Assembly (NCBI RefSeq): GCF_003390865.1
Contig: NZ_QMEJ01000002.1
Span: 372,001-436,000 of the forward strand
Length of the DNA stretch: 64,000 nt
From: Tropicimonas sp. IMCC34011
GTDB lineage: Bacteria; Pseudomonadota; Alphaproteobacteria; Rhodobacterales; Rhodobacteraceae
Direction: 5' to 3'
Shown one piece after another: positions 57,881 to 64,000 of this stretch (position 1 is the stretch's first letter; each line of letters begins with the position of its first letter). Below the pieces are notes generated by a model. It was not told the DNA's origin and did no database searches. It was given only the letters and a program-made list of their open reading frames with translations. The translations under genes and the position numbers were made by a program.

Positions 57881-58957
57881 TCAGCCCATTCCGCCGCCGA
57901 TGAGGCGCCGGGCGAGCTCCGAATAGGCCTCTGCGGCCTTTCCGCTGCCTGCGGCGACGGGCGTACCGGAATCGCCGGCGAGCCGCGTCTCCAGTTCGAG
58001 CGGCAGTGCGCCGAGGAACGGCACATCGATCTTCCGCGCCTCGGCCTCAACGCCGCCATGACCGAAGAGGTGCGCCTCGTGCCCGCATTGCGGACAGACA
58101 TAGGTGGACATGTTCTCGATCAGTCCGAGCACCGGCGTCTTGAGCTTGCCGAACATGTCGATGGCCCGCCGCGCGTCGAGCAGCGCGACGTCCTGAGGGG
58201 TGGAGACGACGATGGCGCCCGTGAGCTGGTACCGCTGGCAGAGGGTGAGCTGGACGTCGCCCGTGCCGGGGGGCAGATCGACGATGAGGATATCGAGCCT
58301 GCCCCAATTCACCTGGGTCATGAGCTGCTGCAGCGCACCCATCAGCATGGGCCCGCGCCAGACCAGCGCCTCGTCTTCCTTCATCATGTTGCCGATGGAC
58401 ATGAGGGTGACCCCGTGCGCGTGCAACGGGTCGATCCGCTCGCCGTCCTCGGACGACGGGCGCTTCATCGTTCCCATCATTCTTGGCTGGGACGGCCCGT
58501 AGATGTCGGCGTCGAGCAGTCCGACGCGCCGCCCCTCCCGGGCGAGTGCGACGGCAAGGTTGGACGCCACCGTGGACTTGCCGACGCCGCCCTTGCCGCT
58601 GGCGACGGCGACGATCCGGTCGATTCCCTCGAGCCGCGCGGGACCGCCCTGCTGCGGCGTGGGATGGCGTCCCACCTTCATCTGGGGCGGCGGCCCCTTC
58701 TCGGCGGGACCATGCGCGGTCAGCACGGCGGCCGCGGAGGTGACACCGGCCACCCGACTCACCGCCCCTTCCGCCGCGACGCGGACACCCTCGAGCGACC
58801 GGGCCATTTCGGCACTCGGCGCCTCTATGACGAAGCGCACCGCTCCGCTTGGCTCGACGCCAAGGGCACGGACCATATCGGCCGAGACCAGGTCGCCGCC
58901 GCCGGGCAGCGCCACTCCCTTCAGAGCTTCCAGAATGTCCTCGCGTCGTGCCGCCAT
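57881..58957 (-). CDS. apbC: Mrp/ApbC-type iron-sulfur cluster carrier ATPase
   Basis: The 358-residue P-loop protein has an N-terminal MIP18/DUF59-like domain (about 1-85) and a Mrp/NBP35 ATPase domain with the deviant Walker A SGKGGVGKSTVASNL, DADIYGPSQP and VDLPPGTGDVQL. CPQCG in YVCPQCGHEAHLFG supplies the CxxC that holds a transferable Fe-S cluster at the dimer interface. Length and order are standard. It lies upstream of the dcw cluster on the same strand. Confidence 0.95.
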   Translation of the reverse strand: MAARREDILEALKGVALPGGGDLVSADMVRALGVEPSGAVRFVIEAPSAEMARSLEGVRVAAEGAVSRVAGVTSAAAVLTAHGPAEKGPPPQMKVGRHPTPQQGGPARLEGIDRIVAVASGKGGVGKSTVASNLAVALAREGRRVGLLDADIYGPSQPRMMGTMKRPSSEDGERIDPLHAHGVTLMSIGNMMKEDEALVWRGPMLMGALQQLMTQVNWGRLDILIVDLPPGTGDVQLTLCQRYQLTGAIVVSTPQDVALLDARRAIDMFGKLKTPVLGLIENMSTYVCPQCGHEAHLFGHGGVEAEARKIDVPFLGALPLELETRLAGDSGTPVAAGSGKAAEAYSELARRLIGGGMG

Positions 58958-59238
58958 GATCTACGCCTCCCTGTCCTTCAGGCGAGCGCACCCTTTAGAA
59001 CTGCCGGGCGGAAGGCAAGCGGGCGACCGTGTCCGGCAGGAAGCCACGGTAACGGTTCAGTGACGATAGGTCAGTATGACTTATGCAATTGCCGCATGGC
59101 GGCGTTGAAGCTTCGTGCGTTGTGCAAGCGCAGCAAAAGTCGCAAATTCGATCTCGACAGCGGGACACGGAGCCCGCCGCCACATCGGATAGAGGACGAA
59201 GCCTCTGGTGGCGTTATGAGACGAAGAGGATTGAGCAG

Positions 59239-59457
59239 ATGGCATACGCAGCAAACACAGACCGCATGAGCGGCACCACGGGCATCTTCGGCTGGGCGAC
59301 GGCCATGTTCCGCCGCGACGAGGCGACCCGCACCAAGATGAAGCTCTACCGGCAGACCCGCCGCGAGCTGAGCAACCTGACGGACCGCGAGCTCGCCGAT
59401 CTCGGCATGCACCGCTCCAACATCGAGGGCATCTCGCGCGAAGCCGCGGGCCTCTAA
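59239..59457 (+). CDS. DUF1127 small RNA-associated protein (CcaF1-like)
   Basis: The 72-residue basic protein starts at ATG 59239 (AGAGGA eight bases upstream). Its C-terminal 45 residues form the DUF1127 motif: MKLYRQTRRELSNLTDRELA, then DLGMHRSNIEGISREA. In R. sphaeroides a DUF1127 protein (CcaF1) is encoded directly upstream of the CcsR small RNAs and is an RNA-binding protein. The same arrangement here, with hairpin RNAs starting about 20 bases after the stop, points to cotranscription. Confidence 0.9.
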   Translation: MAYAANTDRMSGTTGIFGWATAMFRRDEATRTKMKLYRQTRRELSNLTDRELADLGMHRSNIEGISREAAGL

Positions 59458-59510
59458 GGACTTCTCATTCGGGACGCGCCGTCCTCCTCCCTGGCGCTTC
59501 CGGATACGGC

Positions 59511-59950
59511 TAACGGCACCTCTCCTCCTCCCTGGTGCCGTAGCCCTCCTTCCCTCCTCCCGGGAAGGCCAGTTTCAGATCGGGGCGCCCTCTCCTCCTC
59601 CCTGGGCGTTCTGACAATGGCGGCGGCACCTCTCCTCCTCCCTGGTGCCGTCGCCCTCCTTCCCTCCTCCCGGGAAGGCCAGTTTCAGATCGGGACGTCC
59701 TCTCCTCCTCCCTGGGCGTTCTGACAATGGCGGCGGCACCTCTCCTCCTCCCTGGTGCCGTCGCCCTCCTTCCCTCCTCCCGGGAAGGCCAGTTTCAGAT
59801 CGGGGCGTCCTCTCCTCCTCCCTGGGCGTTCTGACAATGGCGGCGGCACCTCTCCTCCTCCCTGGTGCCGTCGCCCTCCTTCCCTCCTCCCGGGAAGGCC
59901 GGTTTCAGATCGGGACGTCCTCTCCTCCTCCCTGGGCGTTCTGACAATGG
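59511..59950 (+). repeat. Four tandem 110-bp repeats
   Basis: Units begin at 59511, 59621, 59731 and 59841 with exactly 110-bp spacing; a fifth partial unit starts at 59951. Units 2-4 differ at only a few positions, for example CGGGACGTCC versus CGGGGCGTCC and an AGTTTC/GGTTTC change. Unit 1 is more divergent at its left end. Each unit contains three hairpin RNAs. Confidence 0.95.
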
Positions 59951-59990
59951 CGGCGGCACCTCTCCTCCTCCCTGGTGTCGTCGCCTTTTT
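59949..59990 (+). terminator. Terminator closing the small-RNA array
   Basis: The last hairpin, GGCGGCGGCACC pairing with GGTGTCGTCGCC (12 bp, two G-U) around a 13-base C-rich loop, is followed directly by TTTTT then GTTT. Earlier copies of the same hairpin lack the T run. Confidence 0.88.
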
Positions 59991-60166
59991 GTTTCCAAAC
60001 ATTCTGGTTCAAGACACGCCGGACGCTGGGAGCATCTCCCGTCGTGACGGCTCGTGCGCCCCGCGAACCTGTCGGAGGCGTGATCTGCGAATGGAGGAAG
60101 GACGGGCCGCCCCGGGAGCGGGGCGGGATCAGGCCTCAGCCTGTTGTGGCGCAACGCGCCGCTGGA

Positions 60167-62554
60167 TCAGAACGGAACGTCTCCGGCCGAGGCGGCAGGA
60201 ACGACGAATTTCGCAACCACCTTCTTCGCACCGGCCTTGTCGAAGGAGATCTGGAGCTTGTCTCCCTCGATCCCGATCACATCGCCATAGCCGAACTTCT
60301 GATGAAAGACGCGGTCGCCCTCGGTGAAGGCGCTTACCGCCTCGAGATCGATCACCATGTTCCGCGATTCCTGCGGCTGCGAGACGGATCGTTGCGCCGA
60401 GCGGGACTGCATCCTGCGCCAACCCGGTGAATTGTAGACGTCGGCCTTGCTCGCCTTCTCGTGCATGTCCGAGCCCATGGCGCCGGAGATGGCCGGCGAT
60501 GCGCTCGCCGCCATGCCCGCAGCCCCGAATCCGCCACCGTAGAGACCCGGCGGGGTCAGAACGTCCACATGGGCTTCGGGTAGCTCGTCGATGAAGCGGG
60601 AGGGCAGCGCGGATTGCCACTGTCCGTAGATGCGCCGGTTCGCCGCGAAGGAGATCGTGCAGAGCTCCTCGGCGCGGGTGATGCCGACATAGGCCAGACG
60701 GCGCTCCTCCTCGAGGCCCTTCATCCCCTGCTCGTCCAATGCGCGCTGGTTCGGGAAGAGCCCATCCTCCCAGCCCGGCAGGAAGACGGCGGGAAATTCG
60801 AGACCCTTCGCGGCGTGGAGCGTCATCAGGGTGACCTTCGCCTCGGTATCCTCCGATTCGTTGTCCATGATCAGGGAGACGTGTTCGAGGAAGCCCTGGA
60901 GGTTGTCGAAATTCTCCAGCGCCTTCACGAGTTCCTTGAGGTTTTCGAGGCGCCCGGGGGCTTCGGGTGTCTTCTCGTTCTGCCAGAACGTGGTGTAACC
61001 TGATTCGTCGAGGATCATCTCGGCGGTCTCGATATGGGAGCCACCGGAGCGAACCTGCGCGTGGCAGCGATCGATCCCGGAGACGAGCTCCGCGAGCGCG
61101 GCGGCGCCCTTGCCGGTCAGTCCCTTGGACGCCAGCAGGATGCGTGCGCCCTCGAGCAGGTTCACGCCGTTCGAGCGGGCCGCAACCTGAATCTTCTGCT
61201 GCGCCTTGTCGCCGAGGCCGCGTTTCGGCGTGTTCACGATCCGCTCGAAGGCCAGATCGTCATCGGGACTGACGGCGAGGCGGAAATAGGCCATCGCGTC
61301 CCGGATCTCGAGCCGCTCGTAGAATCGCGGGCCCCCGATGACGCGGTAGGGCAGACCGATGGTCAGAAACCGGTCCTCGAAGGCCCGGAGCTGGTGCGAG
61401 GCCCGCACGAGGATGGCGCATTCGTCGAGGGAGACGGGCCGCAGGCCGCGCGTGCCCCGGCCCATCGCCTCGAGCTCCTCCCCGATCCAGCGGGCCTCCT
61501 CCTCACCGTCCCAGTGGCCGATCAGGCGGACCTTCTCGCCGTCCTTCTCCTCGGTCCAGAGCGTCTTGCCGAGGCGCCCCTTGTTGCTGGCGATCACGCC
61601 GGAGGCGGCCGCGAGAATATGGGGCGTGGAGCGATAGTTCTGTTCGAGCCGGACCGTATGGGCGCCCGGGAAATCCTGCTCGAATCGCAGGATGTTTCCC
61701 ACCTCGGCGCCGCGCCAGCCGTAGATCGACTGATCGTCATCGCCGACGCAGCAGATGTTCTTGTGCCCGCCCGCCAGGAGCCGCAGCCACATGTACTGCG
61801 CGACGTTGGTATCCTGGTACTCGTCCACGAGGATGAAGCGGAAGTAGCGGCGATACTGCTCCAGAACGTCGTCATGGGTCTGGAAGATCGTGACCATGTG
61901 CAGAAGCAGGTCGCCGAAATCGCAGGCGTTCAGCGTCTTCAGCCGATCCTGGTACGCGGCGTAGAGGCGCACGCCCTTGCGGTCGAACGCGCCGGCATCG
62001 GCGGCCGGGACGGCATCCGGGCGCAGCGCGCGGTTCTTCCAGCCGTCGATGATCGACGCAAGCATCCGAGGCGGCCAGCGCTTCTCGTCGATTCCCTCGG
62101 CCTGGATGAGCTGGCGGAGGAGCCGCAGCTGGTCGTCGGTGTCGAGGATGGTGAAGTTCGACTTCAGGTCCACCAGCTCGGCATGCCGGCGCAGCAGCTT
62201 CACGCAGATCGAGTGGAACGTGCCGAGCCAGGGCATCCCCTCAGCCCCCTCGCCGAGGAGCTTGCCCACTCGGGTCTTCATCTCGCGCGCGGCCTTGTTG
62301 GTAAAGGTGACGGCGAGGATCTCGTTCGGGCGCGCCGTTCCGGTCGCCAGCAGGTGCGCGATCCGGGCGGTCAGCGCGCGAGTCTTGCCGGTGCCGGCCC
62401 CCGCGAGCATTAGGACGGGCCCCTCGAGGGTCTCGACCGCTTCCTTCTGCGCGGGGTTCAGCCCGTCGAGATAGGGCGCGCCGCGCCCGGCCATCGCGCG
62501 CTGCGACAGGGGAACGGCGGAGGCGAAGGCGTCATGATCGTCGAAGCTGCTCAT
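60167..62554 (-). CDS. uvrD: UvrD/PcrA-type DNA helicase (SF1A)
   Basis: The 795-residue ATP-dependent 3'-5' helicase acts in excision repair and replication. Walker A GAGTGKTRAL, motif Ia VTFTNKAAREM, Walker B ILVDEYQDTNVAQY, motif III VGDDDQSIYGWRGA, motif IV LEQNYRST, motif V TLMTLHAAKGLEF and motif VI EEERRLAYVGITRA are all present. The C-terminal PcrA-type Tudor-like domain (GDRVFHQKFGYGDVIGIEGD) is present. ATG 62554 removes a 33-residue low-quality extension. The gene is convergent with the sRNA array. Confidence 0.95.
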   Translation of the reverse strand: MSSFDDHDAFASAVPLSQRAMAGRGAPYLDGLNPAQKEAVETLEGPVLMLAGAGTGKTRALTARIAHLLATGTARPNEILAVTFTNKAAREMKTRVGKLLGEGAEGMPWLGTFHSICVKLLRRHAELVDLKSNFTILDTDDQLRLLRQLIQAEGIDEKRWPPRMLASIIDGWKNRALRPDAVPAADAGAFDRKGVRLYAAYQDRLKTLNACDFGDLLLHMVTIFQTHDDVLEQYRRYFRFILVDEYQDTNVAQYMWLRLLAGGHKNICCVGDDDQSIYGWRGAEVGNILRFEQDFPGAHTVRLEQNYRSTPHILAAASGVIASNKGRLGKTLWTEEKDGEKVRLIGHWDGEEEARWIGEELEAMGRGTRGLRPVSLDECAILVRASHQLRAFEDRFLTIGLPYRVIGGPRFYERLEIRDAMAYFRLAVSPDDDLAFERIVNTPKRGLGDKAQQKIQVAARSNGVNLLEGARILLASKGLTGKGAAALAELVSGIDRCHAQVRSGGSHIETAEMILDESGYTTFWQNEKTPEAPGRLENLKELVKALENFDNLQGFLEHVSLIMDNESEDTEAKVTLMTLHAAKGLEFPAVFLPGWEDGLFPNQRALDEQGMKGLEEERRLAYVGITRAEELCTISFAANRRIYGQWQSALPSRFIDELPEAHVDVLTPPGLYGGGFGAAGMAASASPAISGAMGSDMHEKASKADVYNSPGWRRMQSRSAQRSVSQPQESRNMVIDLEAVSAFTEGDRVFHQKFGYGDVIGIEGDKLQISFDKAGAKKVVAKFVVPAASAGDVPF

Positions 62555-62732
62555 GGGACGACAAACTAATCGCTGCAGGTCGGAATGGAAAGCCCGCGTT
62601 CGCCTTCCGTTCCGCCCAGATCCCCGTGAGGCGCCCGAATTGCGCCACGCCACCGGAACCCCGCCAGTTCCCAGGGCTTGCCCCGTGGGACATCAAGTGC
62701 CGATGGCCATTCCTTCGCGCATGAGGACTTTG

Positions 62733-63371
62733 ATGCAGAACACGCTCTACACACCGGGCTCGGAGAGATCGGGCCTTCTGCGCATTCTGGCCGTCATCGC
62801 GTTCGCGGGCGTGCTGGCCCTCGTCCTCGGCGTCCTCATCGGGCCCTTCGTCGTGCCTGCGGAGTACAACTGGATCTCGGATTCGATTTCGGACCTCGCG
62901 GCGGGCCAGGGAGAAATCGTGATGGACGTGGCGCTCTACGGGTTTGCGGGAGCGCTCTTCGCCCTCGCCCTCGCAGCGGCCCACTCGCATCTGGGCGGGG
63001 ACGGCTGGACGGCTGCGATCTTCTGCCTCGTTCTCCTCGCGGGTCTCGTCGTCGTCATCGGCGCGCGCAACGAATACGGCGACAACGACACGGGCGGCGT
63101 CGTCATCCACAGCTACCTCGTCTATGCCCTCGGCGTCCTGTTCGCCGCGGTGCCCGTGCTGATGTCCGCCGGCGCAGGGCGGGAGATCGCTTGGGCGCGG
63201 CCGGTGCTGCTCGGCCTCGCCGTGCTATGGGTCATCTCCTCCGCGATCTACCTGCTCTCGCCCGATCATATCGACGGCCTGACGGAGCGTCTGGCCGGAC
63301 TGGTCGCCTGCGCGATCGTCCTCGTCCTCGGCGCCGTCTTCCGGTCGCGCGGGCGCTACCCCCGCCGCTGA
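62733..63371 (+). CDS. DUF998-family membrane protein
   Basis: The 212-residue protein has six membrane helices. It shows YNWISDSISDLAAGQGEIVM after helix 1, the DUF998 hallmark (ISDLA near the first periplasmic loop). ATG 62733 has AGGA five bases before it; ATGs at 62703 and 62721 are alternatives. Function unknown. It is divergent from uvrD and followed 78 bases later by pyc. Confidence 0.82.
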   Translation: MQNTLYTPGSERSGLLRILAVIAFAGVLALVLGVLIGPFVVPAEYNWISDSISDLAAGQGEIVMDVALYGFAGALFALALAAAHSHLGGDGWTAAIFCLVLLAGLVVVIGARNEYGDNDTGGVVIHSYLVYALGVLFAAVPVLMSAGAGREIAWARPVLLGLAVLWVISSAIYLLSPDHIDGLTERLAGLVACAIVLVLGAVFRSRGRYPRR

Positions 63372-63449
63372 CCGCCGCCGCTGCAGTCTTTACCCCCCGG
63401 AGCATCGCCCCTACACCTTATGCTGCAAATGCATAATGCGGGGACGACG

Positions 63450-64000
63450 ATGGCCGATTTCCAGAAGATCCTGATCGCGAACCGAAGTGAAATCGCCATC
63501 CGCATCATGCGCGCGGCGAACGAGCTCGGCAAGAAGACGGTCGCGGTCTACGCCGAGGAGGACCGGCTCTCCCTTCACCGCTTCAAGGCCGACGAGGCCT
63601 ACAGGATCGGCGCCGGGATGGGCCCCGTCGCAGCCTATCTCTCGATCGAGGAGATCATACGGGTCGCGAAGCAGTCGGGCGCCGATGCGGTTCACCCCGG
63701 CTACGGGCTGCTGTCCGAGAACCCCGCGCTCGTGGAAGCCTGCGCCGAGGCCGGCATCACCTTCATCGGTCCCCGCGCCGAGACCATGCGCGCGCTCGGC
63801 GACAAGGCCAGCGCCCGGCGCGTGGCGATCGAGGCCGGTGTCCCCGTCATCCCGGCGACCGAGGTCCTGGGCGAGGACATGGACGAGATCGCCCGCCAGG
63901 CCGAGGAGGTCGGCTATCCCCTGATGCTGAAGGCGTCCTGGGGCGGCGGCGGCCGGGGGATGCGGCCGATCATGGGCCCGGACGAGCTCAAGGAGAAGGT
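63450..64000 (+). CDS. pyc: Pyruvate carboxylase, N-terminal part (cut by window end)
   Basis: The visible 183 residues are a biotin-carboxylase N-terminal domain: FQKILIANRSEIAIRIMRAA, VAVYAEEDRLSLHRFKADEA, VHPGYGLLSENP, and the ATP lid LKASWGGGGRGMRPI. ANRSEIAIRI, the EEDRLSLHR string and ASWGGGGRGMR distinguish pyruvate carboxylase from AccC. The full enzyme (about 1,150 residues) makes oxaloacetate from pyruvate. The gene continues past position 64000. Confidence 0.92.
   Translation, partial: MADFQKILIANRSEIAIRIMRAANELGKKTVAVYAEEDRLSLHRFKADEAYRIGAGMGPVAAYLSIEEIIRVAKQSGADAVHPGYGLLSENPALVEACAEAGITFIGPRAETMRALGDKASARRVAIEAGVPVIPATEVLGEDMDEIARQAEEVGYPLMLKASWGGGGRGMRPIMGPDELKEK

Larger units (their letters stand above)
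59475..59990 (+). ncRNA. CcsR/cuckoo-type small-RNA array with CCUCCUCCC loops
   Basis: Fourteen CCTCCTCCC motifs, each in the loop of a GC-rich hairpin, from 59483 to 59972, all on the plus strand after a DUF1127 gene. Three hairpin types alternate: GGCGGCGGCACC/GGTGCCGTCGCC (12 bp), CCTTCCC/GGGAAGG (7 bp), and GGACGTCC/GGGCGTTC (8 bp with wobbles). Stem changes in the first unit are compensated (GGCTA with TAGCC), supporting RNA structure. C-rich loops resemble an anti-Shine-Dalgarno sequence. CcsR1-4 of R. sphaeroides have this loop and genomic context; processing points here are unknown. Confidence 0.85.

Noticed and set aside
59511-59950. CRISPR array
   Set aside because: Units are contiguous with no variable spacers, the 110-bp unit is too long, and no cas gene is present.
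59645-60327. Open frames running through the 110-bp repeat array on both strands
   Set aside because: They only echo the repeats (110 is not a multiple of three, so frames cycle), lack ribosome-binding sites and conflict with the conserved RNA stems.

Overview
The window looks like chromosomal DNA from a high-GC alphaproteobacterium, most likely order Rhodobacterales (Paracoccaceae/Roseobacter group). The evidence is the gene set rather than any database match: GapR (DUF2312), an NDUFA12 homologue paired with a DUF2155 protein, a ScfR-type short-chain acyl regulator, an extended mraZ leader with an internal terminator, and a DUF1127 gene followed by CCUCCUCCC-loop small RNAs as known in Rhodobacter sphaeroides. 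Coding density is high, GC-rich third positions dominate, and GTG and TTG starts are fairly common.

Layout. 1-1.76 kb is an accessory edge: two unrecognised small genes and a decayed integrase-like fragment lying on the 3' side of a tRNA-Thr(TGT). 1.9-9.1 kb holds an orphan Fe(III)-type ABC permease, an unrecognised protein, gapR, a FadJ-like fusion that appears to have lost catalytic residues, a TIGR01244 protein and a solitary FliM/FliN-like protein. 9.2-14.5 kb is a leftward signalling/transport block: a symporter-histidine kinase of CbrA/CrbS type, a small membrane protein, a receiver-only response regulator, a second sodium:solute symporter and a tiny membrane companion. 14.8-26.2 kb is nutrient uptake: a polar amino-acid ABC system, a ScfR-type regulator on the opposite strand, a branched-chain-type ABC system (Tat-exported binding protein, two permeases, two ATPases) and acetyl-CoA synthetase. 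Together 9.2-26.2 kb suggests a short-chain acid and amino-acid utilisation region with its own sensors.

26.3-32.6 kb carries a glycosyltransferase-like gene, an omega-aminotransferase divergent from a TetR regulator, and a leftward tap-tde-tdi type VI secretion DNase effector module (DUF4123 adaptor, Ntox15 nuclease, GAD-like/DUF1851 immunity protein) with no secretion machinery nearby. 32.9-38.6 kb is core: accB-accC, aat, DUF2155, NDUFA12, clpX, clpP. 38.7-41.8 kb is a chemoreceptor with a secreted sensor-like partner. 42.0-48.2 kb is a complete Mrp (Mnh) cation/proton antiporter operon in which subunits A and B are fused. A lipocalin-like secreted protein follows.

49.3-57.1 kb is the start of the division/cell-wall (dcw) cluster, transcribed leftward: mraZ-rsmH-ftsL-ftsI-murE-murF-mraY. 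Its leader contains MraZ-box-like repeats and a strong terminator just before mraZ, matching the arrangement that yields the UpsM small RNA in R. sphaeroides. apbC (Mrp) lies upstream. At 59.2-60.0 kb a DUF1127 gene is followed by an almost perfect 110-bp tandem array with fourteen CCTCCTCCC motifs in hairpin loops, closing with a terminator. I regard this array as the most striking structure in the window. uvrD/pcrA, a DUF998 membrane protein and the 5' part of pyc (cut by the window end) complete it.
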